This document shows positions 21,401-36,688 of a DNA stretch of 64,000 bases, one piece after another. Within the stretch, counting starts at the first letter, position 1; each line of letters begins with the position of its first letter. Origin of the DNA: Macrostomum hystrix (Eukaryota > Platyhelminthes > Macrostomidae); NCBI GenBank assembly GCA_950097015.1, contig CATNEN010000039.1, positions 20,453,501 to 20,517,500 of the forward strand. Direction: 5' to 3'. The notes beneath the pieces were generated by a model. The model was not told the DNA's origin and did not search any database. It saw only the letters and a program-made list of their open reading frames with translations. The translations under genes and the position numbers were made by a program.

Positions 21401-24126
21401 ACTGTAAACTACATTTCTAAGCACTAGAAACTACGAGTACTAAGTGATCTTTAGTAACCAAGAACCGCTTCGCGATTCAAGAACCGCTTCGCGATTCAAG
21501 AACCGCTGCTTAATTAGTAGTCGCAAAGCAGGTTCTTGCAGTGAGTTCTTGTTTGTTTCGAAGTCATTAGAAGAAGAAAATAATTAATTGAATAAATTTC
21601 AGTTCGAAAGTGGGATAATCTGGCGATGCCAAAAGTCGTTGGGCACTGAGGCCTTGACCGAGGACAATGCAGTGATCAATCCGGCAAGCACGCCTCTGAC
21701 GCTGCAGGCAGTGGACAAGCCTTCAAGAGGATTCCAGCTTCCGCACTGGTGCCAGTACGTTGGTTGGGCTCTGGTGCTCGGCAGCATGCTCGCAGCTGGA
21801 CTATTCTTAGTATTCTACGCCATGCAGTGGGGCAAGGAGAAGTCACAGCAGTGGCTGCTGTCGTTTGTGCTTTCCTTCGTGCAGACGGCGCTATTAGTTC
21901 AGCCATTGAAGGTAAAAGTACTTAAGCTTGACAGCAAAAAACACAAGTAACTGATGTTATATCGGTGTATAGATGCAATGGCATCCTTTCAAACTCTTTT
22001 AATTTCTAAGGTGGCCCTCATTGGATGCATACTGGTAGTGCTGTTTCGCAAGGACTACGACGTTGAAAGTCTTTCACTTATCAGAGTTCGATACTTCAAT
22101 GAAGATTGTCAGAAAGGTAGCCAACTAATTCCTACTTCTTCGGTATATTTTGCTCATGAATAAGCTCTTTTGGCAAACGCAATTTGATTTTTGTTTCCAG
22201 AGGGTGTCGCATTCCTCCACGAACTGGAAGCTCGTGCAAAGCTGAACCCAGTGCGTCGTGCTGCCATCAACGCCACTCTGAAGCTGATCATCACAGTCAC
22301 CCTGCTGCTGCTGCAGTACTGCATCTGCTATGGAAACATTGACCCAGGAACCTTCCAGCTGCACAAGAGTGTCAAGTTCCATCTGAAGTACAACAATCTG
22401 TCATCTGCGACCAGAACTGCAAGTCAGCTGTACAAGGTTATCAATGTCAGCATCCTGCCGGCAGTATTTCCAAAGACAAGCTCCTTTCTGATATCAGACG
22501 GTTGCGGCTATCGTTTGAGTCGTTTGTCCCTGCGCCAACTGAGGCGCCGTCGAAATGAAACACGACGCTGGGCCAGTGACGACGAAACCGGTTGCTTCCT
22601 TCCGGGCTGGATCGCCCCAACCCAGTGCAACCTGTCCGCTTCGCTACTGGAGCAAGCTTTCATGAACCGCCCAGAAGGTGCTACGTACGCTGGCCTGCTG
22701 GCAGACTATCGCGGTGGCGGCTTCACAGCCCTGCTACCTGACGGACTCAAAGCCAGTCGAGCCTTTCTAGCTGATCTGCAACACTTTGGATGGCTTGATT
22801 CATCGACCAGTTTGCTAGTGATCGAGTTGGACTTGTTCTACTCCGATGTCAATATGTTCACATCGGTTGCGATGGCAACGGAGCTGCAACCGTTCGGCGG
22901 CGCTCAAGCCAGTTCCCGGCTGCTTAGTACGCACCTGTATCGCTACGTAGGGGCCATTGGAGTTTTCGCTCTGGTGTCTGAGATTCTGGCCGGTCTGCTG
23001 ACTTTAGTCCGGCTTGTTTTTCTTCTGGTTCAGCTCCGCAATTGGCGACAGTTTTTTGCAAACTTTGAAAATTGGTTGGACGCGGGAGTCGTAGTTGCCA
23101 TGCTGGTTGCCGGCGTATTCTACGGCCTTCGCACGGCTGGCACGGGTCCGGCTTTGGAGGCCGCAATCAACGGAGGTCGGCCACAGCTCCGTCAGCTGCT
23201 GCTAGTCAATGAGTTTTTCTTCTACTCTCTCGGCGTAGCGACCTTCCTGCAGCAATTGTCTCTGCTGGGCCTCATTAGGTTCAGCAGAAACCTGGGCCAC
23301 CTGCTCGGCACGCTTCGTGGGGTGCTCAGCAAGTTGAGCTCCTTCGCCGTTTTCTTCTGCGTAATCTTCTTTGCCTTCTGTTGTTTGATGAATCTGCTGT
23401 TAGGCCCGTTGCAGCTGCAATTCAACTCACCAGCTGGCACAATGTCTACTATGTTCTCTGCTATGCTGGGCAAGTTTGACATGGCTACAGTCAGCGGTCA
23501 CGGACTGCTCCCGAAGCTAGCGTTCTCATTCTACGTCTCCTTCTTGATGTTCATTGTCATGAACCTATTTGTTGTGATTCTGAACGACAGTTACGAGTGC
23601 TACAGAGAGTCAGGTCAGAGCGATGCTGGGCTTGCGAATGATTTTCAAATTGTGCAGTTTGTCATGCAGAGGCTGCGAGATACTTTCACATCGGATGGAG
23701 CGCCTAAGAAATACAAGGAGGCCGAAGGTTAGTCTACAAATTCCTAGTCTAAACTGATTCAGTTTTAGTTTTTTAAAACCTAAAGTAAATATTTTGTTTC
23801 AACTCCGAATTCGTTACACGTTCAACACCGCATTGCCAGATCTGGAAACACGACTCAAGCGTTTGAGCACCAAGTTTGACATTGTCGACTCACTTGTAGG
23901 CGAAATGTCCAGAGGCGCACTAAAATGGGACAGTCAGCTCTGTCTGTCCTTGGTGATGCTCGAAGACTCGTGTAGCTGCAGCAGCACCGGCGGCGGCCGC
24001 GGCGGGACCAGCAGCAGCAACGGCAACAACATCGTCAGTAGTTGTCGGCGCCACGATAGGAGACTTAATAGTGACGCTTGCTACTTGGAAATCGATATGC
24101 CCGCTAGCAGGCGCAACACAATGTAG
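1..24126 (+). CDS. Giant polycystin-1-like receptor/channel, 3' part (39 exons)
   Basis: Member of the PKD1 family: a large glycosylated ectodomain, a GAIN/GPS region and an 11-helix membrane part that normally pairs with a PKD2-type subunit. Exons: 1-53, 1524-1611, 1707-1892, 2965-3173, 3262-3406, 4179-4375, 5153-5282, 5420-5627, 5710-5945, 6158-6403, 6744-6887, 6969-7198, 7283-7904, 7994-8178, 8304-8439, 8535-8727, 8946-9190, 9923-10180, 10346-10494, 10582-10746, 10864-11020, 11619-12188, 12298-12441, 12926-13494, 13580-14677, 14749-17153, 17246-17412, 17506-17939, 18014-18238, 18315-18446, 18557-18650, 18747-19897, 20263-20433, 20507-20661, 20755-21271, 21603-21911, 22011-22116, 22201-23727, 23840-24126. 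All phases agree, giving about 4,746 residues; the start lies left of the window. Family assignment rests on REJ, PLAT and the polycystin channel core. Intron after 6887 uses GC. The ligand and cell type are unknown. Confidence 0.9.
220..345 (+). mobile_element. tRNA-derived SINE fragment (family A, copy 1)
   Basis: Contains a Pol III B-box-like GCTCGATTCC preceded by CGCACCAAGGTTCC, followed by the GAGGCCACATTTATTTGG segment shared with copies near 9.3, 11.5 and 51.5 kb. This copy ends soon after the tRNA-like head and has no tail, so it is 3' truncated. It lies in the first intron seen of the polycystin-1-like gene. Confidence 0.6.
785..1500 (-). pseudogene. Ty3/Gypsy retrotransposon integrase remnant
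   Basis: On the minus strand the translation reads through the end of an rve-type integrase core, with the hallmark RANGIVERTHRTLK and then VLLGMR, and into the C-terminal chromatin/GPY-like part with 'THVWLRLDRVRRPLEAPYQGP'. This is the typical order for Ty3/Gypsy Pol. An in-frame TAG (at about 1327-1329) interrupts the frame just before the LQQLP stretch, so only the last 174 codons are open. No reverse transcriptase, RNase H or LTRs are nearby. It is a truncated dead copy lying antisense in an intron of the polycystin-1-like gene. Confidence 0.8.
1893..2964 (+). other. Intron 3 of the polycystin-1-like gene, nothing recognised
   Basis: Intron of 1,072 bp. The middle part (about 2000-2660) is richer in GC than the flanks and has several short open frames on both strands, but none shows a familiar motif. 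No tandem array or SINE is seen. Confidence 0.5.
3407..4178 (+). other. Intron 5 of the polycystin-1-like gene, nothing recognised
   Basis: AT-rich intron of 772 bp without array, SINE or conserved coding stretch that I can see. Confidence 0.5.
4179..5282 (+). CDS. Polycystin-1-like exons 6-7: second discoidin-like domain
   Basis: Exons 4179-4375 and 5153-5282. The block begins with CDWLDS and ends with ISLRGCRML, so it is closed by cysteines at both ends like F5/8C domains (opening C, closing 'GC'). It carries several N-glycosylation sequons (NAT, NGS, NVS, NCS, NFS). The two exons are separated by an intron holding a foldback-element copy and a short purine-rich repeat. Binding partner unknown. 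Confidence 0.55.
4425..4863. mobile_element. Foldback/MITE-like element, partial copy 1
   Basis: The segment 4611-4638 starts GCATCGTCGAGATGTTCAGC, and an inverted copy, TTGAATATCTCGACGATGCC, lies at about 4839-4860. The outer wing at 4430-4510 (TGACCGATTTTCGTGAAAGT) is the reverse complement of a stretch at 37175-37255. Together the two copies describe one element with long inverted repeats: here the left wing, core and a shortened right arm survive. No transposase is present. It lies in intron 6 of the polycystin-1-like gene. Confidence 0.6.
4909..5010 (+). repeat. Short purine-rich tandem repeat (AGAAAGAACAG)
   Basis: Blocks of AGAAAGAACAG interspersed with GGGAGATAC, about 100 bp, in the intron between exons 6 and 7. 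The last unit has GGGATATAC instead. Confidence 0.8.
5420..5945 (+). CDS. Polycystin-1-like exons 8-9: C-type lectin-like domain 1
   Basis: Exons 5420-5627 and 5710-5945. The order is CP...CYW at the start, ANDICQSL (the usual 'A...C' helix), a loop, then 'ESGDCLVAEI...MQWRTVACDSE...PFICE', which matches the CTLD core of WND-like loop, W.....C and final C. The calcium-site triad EPN/QPD is not evident and the W-N-D motif is replaced, so carbohydrate binding by the classical mechanism is doubtful. The domain is split by an 82-bp intron in phase 2. Confidence 0.8.
6158..6403 (+). CDS. Polycystin-1-like exon 10: Cys-rich PAN/WSC-like module
   Basis: A single exon of 82 residues starting NFQCDSKLF and ending SVQWSCY, with cysteines spaced like a small PAN/apple or WSC module (ECQLNATRNCSAVRL in the middle resembles the 'A...C....C.a' helix). 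It is flanked by phase-1 introns, the arrangement typical of shuffled extracellular modules. The exact family cannot be settled by eye. Confidence 0.45.
6467..6590 (+). repeat. 21-bp tandem repeat in intron 10
   Basis: Unit CCCAAATCCATGGTGACGCCT with variants (ACGGTGACG, ATGGTGGCG), about six units, between exons 10 and 11 of the polycystin-1-like gene. Confidence 0.85.
6744..7904 (+). CDS. Polycystin-1-like exons 11-13: F5/8 type C (discoidin) domains
   Basis: Exons 6744-6887, 6969-7198 and 7283-7904. This is the clearest discoidin region: CDSPLVS opening, 'ITAKSSLPGFSPERIAF', 'NEWFQVEFVQQVTVKSVAM', 'TSYIILYSRSGIYW', then 'VGRTFRIYPLQLIGRLAGKL' and ELFGC as the closing strand. A second, more divergent copy follows in the same large exon, ending in LQIGILAFPVG. 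Exon 11 is joined to exon 12 by an intron that starts with GC (ATG|GCAAGT); using it keeps the frame, and I see no GT alternative that does. Confidence 0.8.
7994..8439 (+). CDS. Polycystin-1-like exons 14-15: discoidin-like domain
   Basis: Exons 7994-8178 and 8304-8439. Starts ECPAIANTS and ends TLADAFGCSTG, again a domain bounded by cysteines, with many NXT/S sequons (NTS, NLT, NGS, NGT, NRT). It lines up in length and pattern with exons 6-7, so the ectodomain appears to repeat the pair 'discoidin-like, then C-type lectin'. Confidence 0.5.
8535..9190 (+). CDS. Polycystin-1-like exons 16-17: C-type lectin-like domain 2
   Basis: Exons 8535-8727 and 8946-9190. Sequence starts CPVNYYLFEGVC, has 'SVAESYCQNA', then 'FHIGVSQRSSDGQWVSASNS' and 'LTWRHWAPGQPAG...ACAAS', 'EAWTAVDCGLNRGHIICQ'. 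The conserved 'W..W..GQP' core and the four framework cysteines are present. The WAPGQPAG loop resembles the QPD/EPN position but lacks the Asp/Asn partner. The split is in phase 2, as in domain 1, which supports duplication of one ancestral two-exon lectin. Confidence 0.85.
9238..9560 (+). mobile_element. tRNA-derived SINE (family A, copy 2, 5' truncated)
   Basis: Begins inside the tRNA-like head at the B box (GAGCTCGATTCCGTGGCG), continues through the shared body (GAGGGCCAACGTCCAAGG, TGTACACTGCCTGACGATGA) and ends with CTCGCAGCCCTCCTTCAATT and a short ATT-rich tail. It lies in intron 17 of the polycystin-1-like gene. The remaining intron (9560-9922) shows nothing I recognise. Confidence 0.75.
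9923..11020 (+). CDS. Polycystin-1-like exons 18-21: Cys module and third discoidin-like domain
   Basis: Exons 9923-10180, 10346-10494, 10582-10746 and 10864-11020. Exon 18 (GCTRPYYN ... EQVCR) resembles exon 10 in its cysteine pattern (LLKCQAEACKSLLATV), so it is probably the same PAN-like module. Exons 19-21 start KECWYS and close with FKFDIFGC, the discoidin ending. Acceptors were chosen because each keeps phase; exon 19 starting at 10346 gives the Cys-containing opening expected for this domain. Confidence 0.55.
11260..11575 (-). mobile_element. tRNA-derived SINE (family A, copy 3, inverted)
   Basis: On the minus strand it begins with the A-box region (GAGTGGCAGAGCGGTT), then CTCGCACCAAGGTCCCTGAG, B box GCTCGATTCC, the body with TGTACACTGCCTGACGATGA and ends in the 3' region near 11260. 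It is the reverse orientation relative to the host gene (intron 21). The head is nearly intact, so this copy, with that at 51.5 kb, defines the family start. Confidence 0.75.
11619..12188 (+). CDS. Polycystin-1-like exon 22: fibrinogen C-terminal domain
   Basis: One exon of about 190 residues. The fibrinogen-related pattern is visible in order: 'DWAIFYRNLN', 'NYQDGFEFDNLTWLGLRTLS' (the GFG..EFWLGL element), 'LRIDAWISDGGFRYVECRQI' (L+ID..D), FSTFDFGADTNCAL, then 'GGSGWWYIPGCNSMKLTG' and RGAQIVMRI near the end. This matches the FReD fold, which binds acetylated sugars, integrins or other ligands. The calcium site DxD is changed (FGADTNC). I know of no standard polycystin-1 layout with this domain, so the combination is unusual. 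Confidence 0.85.
12298..12441 (+). CDS. Polycystin-1-like exon 23: EGF/EB-like Cys module
   Basis: A 48-residue exon with phase-1 borders: GELCYADASCAITENTVC, then TRCACRKGFVQRGLECKA. The six-cysteine pattern C-C-C-C.C-C with 'C.C..GF' is that of an EGF or EB module. It probably acts as a spacer between the fibrinogen domain and the following beta modules. Confidence 0.7.
12490..12897 (+). repeat. 23-bp minisatellite in intron 23
   Basis: About 18 copies of ATTGACAGCTTGAACCAGG followed by ATAG (23 bp), with a few single-base variants (GAAGCAGG, GAATCAGG, CAGTTTG). It lies between exons 23 and 24 of the polycystin-1-like gene and stops about 30 bp before the acceptor; exon 24 itself begins ATTGACAGCTCGG, sharing ATTGACAGCT with the unit. 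Confidence 0.95.
12926..14677 (+). CDS. Polycystin-1-like exons 24-25: three Cys-paired beta modules
   Basis: Exons 12926-13494 and 13580-14677. Three successive modules carry the same signature: a close cysteine pair (CLKIIDIC, CESYSFIC, CSNLRQLC, starting near 13224, 13757 and 14177), then about 20-30 residues on, an 'NNEAC' or 'NNLAC'-type strand and a second cysteine a few residues later, then an acidic 'DVE' or 'ELSV'. Repeat length is about 140-175 residues. It looks like a beta-sandwich repeat, loosely like integrin-alpha leg segments. The family is not recognised. Exon 25 ends in a PKD-like segment (VQLSLIFREDVGLFNFTC). Confidence 0.5.
14749..16403 (+). CDS. Polycystin-1-like exon 26, first part: PKD (Ig-like) repeats
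   Basis: Three clear PKD repeats by their 'F G D/N G' strand and 'Y..pG.y.v.v.a.N' ending: 'YQIDFGNGTSSIV...YNNPGRYLINIVASN' (about 15055-15240), 'MNCGDGRVISL...YASIGNFTAVISVWN' (about 15590-15780) and 'CFVVKFGDSTAGVSF...YSRLGSFSATIFAFN' (about 16160-16390). The intervening segments look like degenerate copies. These repeats form the elastic stalk of polycystin-1. Sequons are dense. Exon 26 is the longest in the gene at 2,405 bp. Confidence 0.8.
16404..17939 (+). CDS. Polycystin-1-like REJ domain (exon 26 end to exon 28)
   Basis: Starts at CDVPKLNFS in exon 26 and runs through exons 17246-17412 and 17506-17939. The receptor-for-egg-jelly signature is plain: 'LNCSKTSSTIKRWRVE', 'LWYGLYKVVLNLSM', SPISAAYNQ, 'ESGNLTAMSFQWICM', CEDNCAAKVTPRSSL, then 'VNKPASGGNCTI', 'METKFRISCWGW', LTYEYRI. 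REJ lies between the stalk and the GAIN region in PKD1, PKDREJ and sea urchin suREJ proteins. The order is as in those relatives. Confidence 0.9.
18014..19897 (+). CDS. Polycystin-1-like exons 29-32: GAIN region, degenerate GPS, TM1
   Basis: Exons 18014-18238, 18315-18446, 18557-18650 and 18747-19897. A helical then beta region is followed by a GPS-like end: CLVWDASLESW, then a Cys (SCTVEAS), then FVSNLFGSLGAGMNVLPN. By alignment to human PKD1 (HLTAFGASLFVPP) the cleavage triplet His-Leu-Thr is here Ser-Asn-Leu, so self-cleavage is probably lost. The first membrane helix follows (SAAVVGTVVALWIIFIPIAV). Low-complexity Ser/Ala/Pro sits near the start of exon 32. Confidence 0.75.
20263..20661 (+). 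CDS. Polycystin-1-like exons 33-34: PLAT/LH2 domain
   Basis: Exons 20263-20433 and 20507-20661. The pattern 'NKFVYKIDVFTASERRMGGT' (Y.v.V.T....GT), then 'FQTGDINHFTMTSAKHLGDI' and ITPWKLRRIVITD is that of PLAT, the cytosolic beta-barrel just after TM1 in all PKD1-type proteins, which binds lipids and partners. The acceptor at 20507 gives the conserved F..GD..F strand. Confidence 0.9.
20755..22116 (+). CDS. Polycystin-1-like exons 35-37: TM2 to TM5
   Basis: Exons 20755-21271, 21603-21911 and 22011-22116. Hydrophobic helices: 'FGVCFCLLFMTMISNAMFYG' (TM2), 'NTLVTSILGAVVVVPVSAAV' (TM3), 'VGWALVLGSMLAAGLFLVFY' (TM4) and 'FVLSFVQTALLVQPLKVALI' (TM5). The family signature QWGKEKSQQWLLSF and VQPLK is present, shared by PKD1, PKD1L and PKDREJ. 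The charged loop after TM3 (PSAAELEKKMKNEERRERYD) is probably a short cytosolic coil. Confidence 0.9.
22201..23727 (+). CDS. Polycystin-1-like exon 38: polycystin cation-channel core
   Basis: One 1,527-bp exon encodes TM6 (LKLIITVTLLLLQYCICYG), the extracellular TOP/polycystin domain, with 'YRGGGFTALLPD', 'FGWLDSSTSLLVIELDLFY' and DVNMFTSVAMATE, and TM7 to TM11. The pore helix and filter region reads TMSTMFSAMLGKFD, followed by TM11 'SFLMFIVMNLFVVILNDSYE'. PKD2 subunits have LGD at the filter; here it is LGK, as far as I recall a PKD1-side feature. So this protein probably joins, rather than replaces, a PKD2-type subunit. Confidence 0.92.
23840..24126 (+). CDS. Polycystin-1-like exon 39: coiled-coil C-terminal tail
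   Basis: Last exon, 95 codons and TAG. It opens with a heptad-like stretch, 'LETRLKRLSTKFDIVDSLVG', comparable to the tail coiled coil through which PKD1 binds PKD2. A Gly/Ser/Cys low-complexity stretch follows (SCSCSSTGGGRGGTSSSNGN). No canonical AATAAA is close; the first I see is near 24800. Confidence 0.85.
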
Positions 24127-25579
24127 AATGTTGTGCACGGCTCACATGAAATAACAATTATATCCATGGCCAGGAGAATTTACGATTTTACGTTAGAACT
24201 AATCGGTTTATTATCCCAGTTCACTTCTATCTACTTCGTATATAATCTTTGATATTACCCTCTAAAGTTGCTGTTTAAGAAGTGCACTGTATCACTTGTA
24301 ATCCGCAGATACTTTTTGTAGCTCGTACCAGTTTTTATTACTATTTTCTTAGCCTGCATAAATGACCTTGCAATATTACGTAACTTACTTCCTCTTCTAA
24401 GAATAGACGCACGAACTATATTGAACAATTGAACCACTGATATTCATGTGCATGTGCATAATATTTTCTTTAGTGACAGCTAGAGTACATGCGCAGCCCG
24501 CGAGATGGAGTTCTGTGTGTTTCCGCTGCATAACTCCCGAGAACACTCACTCACACTCACACAGTAGTAATATTACATAATAGTAGTATTATACTACAGT
24601 GGTCCTTGGGGTGTACCCAACACTTGCCCTGAAATTTTCATTGTGGTGATAGAGGAAATTAAATATTATTTTTGGACAATACAAAAGTATGTTAACAAAC
24701 GTATAATGTTACTAATAATTAACAGAGTTATTATTAAAAGAGAGTTAACATTGGATAGCAAATTGCATCGGAAACACCATGGTTCACTGAGTTAATTAAA
24801 TAAAAATTCAATAAAAATTTTTACATTCTCATAATTGATTCGCAAGGAGGTGAATTTGAGATTCGCGACATCTGTGGAACTTAAGAAAGAAGAATTGAAA
24901 GAATCGCCATTCAAAATACAGTCATTTATTTTAGCAGTCTTTATAATGCCTGAAAATAGCAGAACATTGGATTTGCGCCTCCGATTTCATGTGTAAAGGG
25001 CAATTGTGTTAAAGTTAAGAATGTACGAAAAATATGCCTCGACTCTTCTTGCAACCAATGCAGAAGATTGTTCAGAATTCAATTTTCTCTTCTGGTGGCA
25101 AATGTCAATGGCGCAAACAGAGATAAAATGTAAGAAAAGTTTATTTGAGTATGAAGATCAAACATTTTGTGCTTGAATTCATAAACTCATAAACTAATTC
25201 ATTGTCGTTTATGTTTTCTTCCGTGAAAATAAACTTGAAAACAGCGTTTCTCCACGGTAATAAAAATATTAATTTAGCAGCATAACAAAATTGTAATAAC
25301 TAAGTTTGAAATACCGTTTAGAGTAAAGAAAGTTAGAGTTTTTTTGCTACTAAGAGTTGTTGAATGCCTTTTTAACTATCCGCATATCTATAAAAAGTTA
25401 GAATTTTCGCATTGTCAATAGACACATTTTCAAACTACGGTGGCTTCTTGAAATTTAATCCTATATTTCTCGATCGAATTCGAGCTACATTATCAGTCCG
25501 AGGGTCAATAATTTATTTCCCGAGTACTGAGAATCCATGAACAAAATATTACTGTTTTGATCTGAAAATCTGACGTAAA
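24127..25579 (+). other. Intergenic spacer between the polycystin-like gene and CaMKIV
   Basis: AT-rich, about 1.45 kb, holding the 3' UTR of the polycystin-like gene and the presumed promoter of the kinase. It contains a short imperfect TAGTA/TATTA inverted stretch near 24565-24598. I see no coding region, SINE or array. Confidence 0.5.
25388..25395 (+). promoter_or_regulatory. Possible TATA box upstream of CaMKIV
   Basis: TATAAAAA lies about 190 bp before the CaMKIV start codon in an AT-rich spacer. By itself this is weak evidence in such a composition. Confidence 0.2.
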
Positions 25580-34139
<8,560 letters not shown>

Positions 34140-34359
34140 ATCTTTGATTAACTGCTTGCAACTGTTTGAGTTCTTTAATAAGTTTGAATTGTTTTTTTCT
34201 TCATAGAATTGATTTTTAAACCTACTGAATTTTTGGGACTGAAACTGTGGACTTAAGCGGCTCGTCACTACTCCGATTGTTTGTCACTCATGTTTGAACA
34301 AAGGTCGTTGTAGGATTATTCGTCCATTATGAAATAACAAAGCTAACTAAAGGGATAAT

Positions 34360-34690
34360 TCACACACCGAGGGGATAGCTTGCAGCTAAGGGGATGGGAT
34401 AATTTGCCTCTAAGGGGATTGGATAATTTGCCACTTAGGGGATGGGGTATTTGCCACTTAGGGGATGGGATAATTTTCCACTAAGGGGATGGGGTAATTT
34501 TCCACTTAGGGGATGGGGTAATTTTCCACTTAGGGATGGGATAATTTTCCACTAAGGGGGTGGGATAATTTTTCACTAAGGGGATGGGATAATTTGCAAG
34601 AAAAGGGATGGGATAATTTAAAACTAAGGGGATAATTTACAAATAAGGGGATATGTGAAGTACTTGCAGCAAAGGGGATGTTTTCAAACA
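34360..34690 (+). repeat. ~26-bp minisatellite downstream of CaMKIV
   Basis: Degenerate units around AAGGGGATGGGATAATTTGC, with TTAGGGGATGGGGTAATTTT variants, about 330 bp, in the spacer between the convergent CaMKIV and channel genes. Confidence 0.9.
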
Positions 34691-34699
34691 AATGCAGTT

Positions 34700-36272
34700 A
34701 ATTTACGAGCTAGCTGGGTTATTTTTAAGACGAAAAAGGCAAAAATTTACAAACATGTGATTTGAAACTCTATAAGGGATTATTTTTCATAGCTCAATTA
34801 AGCGGAAACAGCGGCACCGATTTATTTTTCTTTTTACCTAGTCGCATAGCTTAAAGAAATGGACATTTGTAGGCTTTAGTTGTTTCAAAAGGCTGTGCCG
34901 TGTTTTCTATATTTTTTGTTAGAAAACTGAATTTAAACAGACTTCTTACCGGCCTCATAAAGCATCATGATTTCAGTTTTTTGTTAAACTGGTTTCGCAA
35001 AACAGGATGCACTTTTTGCACTACAGAAACATACTCTTTAGCCGCGCCTTGGGTCAGAATTTTAGTTGCTTTTTTTCAGAGCTTATAAGTTGAAATATTT
35101 TCTAGAATTGATTTTTATCCTGGCACAATTTTGCTGGTCGAGAAACCATGTTATTTTAAAGAAATTATTCAATAAAAAAGGACTTCGCACGCGCATTACA
35201 CTACTCATCTTGGATGAGTAAAGCAGCTTGGCTTTTTGTCCGATTTAAAAATAAACTGTCTGTCTGCTTTGTTATTTTAAAAAATGAAAAAACAATTACG
35301 AAATTCTAACAAAATCGTAACAAAAAATGTTTTCTATGAGAGATTTTTTACAGGAGTAACTTAAGGACCTCTAGAAGAAAATTTATTTGCATTTTTTGTA
35401 TTCATGAAAAAAGCTTTCTAAAATTCGTTGAAGCAACAAGTTTGCTTCTAGTTCTTAAGGACTAGTGGTCCTTAGAGTAACTTTGATACTGACCTAAGTG
35501 TAACAAAAATAACAACATAAAAGAGTGCTCAGTGTCCGATTATAACAAAAACAAATGAATAAGAATGGTGATTTCCAGTGACTCTAAATTTCAACAGGAT
35601 TTTTACAATATTAGGTGACGCGATATTTTCATTTAGTAAACGAAGCCTACGAAATACCTATTGCTGAGGTCTTACGAGCTATTTTCAAGTGGGTAAGTTT
35701 TTTTCGCTTCTTTACTATGGGTTTCCCCGATTAGTTGTTCTAAAAATAGAAACCGTTTTTAATATTGGCCAACCAATCAAGTTTCGGGTTGCCTTCTGAC
35801 CCCTTCTGCCTCAAGCATACGAGCTACGTACATTCTGTCGTGACTTTTTAATCTCCTGGAAGTGCAGTGTACACAGTGTACAGTGGATCAAAATTTACTG
35901 CCTTTAACGATGAATTCCAAAGCTTCCAAAGCCGTCCGGTTTCAGCACATCTGACCCGATTGGGGCAGGTGTAATCAATTATTATTATTATAATAGGAAC
36001 AAATTATGAAAATATGTATTGATTGCTTGCTAGAGTATGCGCAAGACATCCAAAATGCCAGTATTTGAATAGAATATTTACATTATAAATAATGTCGTTT
36101 AGGACAGAGAAAAACACTACTGACAGATTGAATGCGGCTAGACCCATAGTTTAGACGTCATAGTTAAAATAAATCAGAGCTTCATATTGCTGACCAGATG
36201 CAGTTTACAATTTTGTACAGTTAATTATTTCATAGATACAAACAAAGTATATTTTATCATTAAACAGCGCGC
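34700..36272. other. Convergent intergenic spacer, no gene seen
   Basis: AT-rich sequence between the 3' ends of CaMKIV (plus) and the potassium-filter receptor (minus). It presumably holds the receptor's 3' UTR. No array or SINE is recognised. Confidence 0.5.
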
Positions 36273-36688
36273 TTAAACTAAAGCCGCTTCTTTGCTGAAC
36301 GCTGAAATCGACTCCTCAGCCATCGACCCGGTTGAGAACACCGACGGACTTGCGGGTGGAGGCGGCGGCGGCGGAGGGGGCGACCTTCGCGATTGCCAAC
36401 CGTTGCGCAATGAGACAGAGGCGTCGGTGAATAGAAGCGACGCTTCGCTCTCTAAGATGTCGGCGACATTCTGCTGCCGCTGCTGCTGCTGCTGTTGCAT
36501 CTGTCGAATACTTCGCAGCTGCTGCTGCCTGCTTTCGCTGCCACCAGCGACTGCTCGCGACGTTCCAGCCGGCGGGCTAATTGAACTGTTGGACGATTTG
36601 CGTCGCTTGTAGTAGGCCTTGAAATCCAACTGCTGCGTGAACTCGGCCTCCTTCTTTTGCCGCTCGTATTTCCAGTTGTGCTCGATGA
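36273..36688 (-). CDS. K+-filter receptor last exon: cytosolic tail with polyQ and polyP
   Basis: 138 codons including TAA. It begins IEHNWKYERQKKEAEF, right after the membrane helix, then has a basic stretch (YYKRRKSSNSS), a Gln-rich run with six Gln in a row, and nine consecutive prolines before a Ser/Glu-rich end. The runs are encoded by impure CAG/CAA and CCN codons. The tail has no recognised domain; it could hold phosphorylation or SH3-type binding sites, but that is inference. Confidence 0.8.

Noticed and set aside
24560-24590. TAATATTAC nonanucleotide, as in rolling-circle virus origins
   Set aside because: Only the nine bases match, in AT-rich DNA; there is no stem-loop of the right kind and no Rep-like gene.
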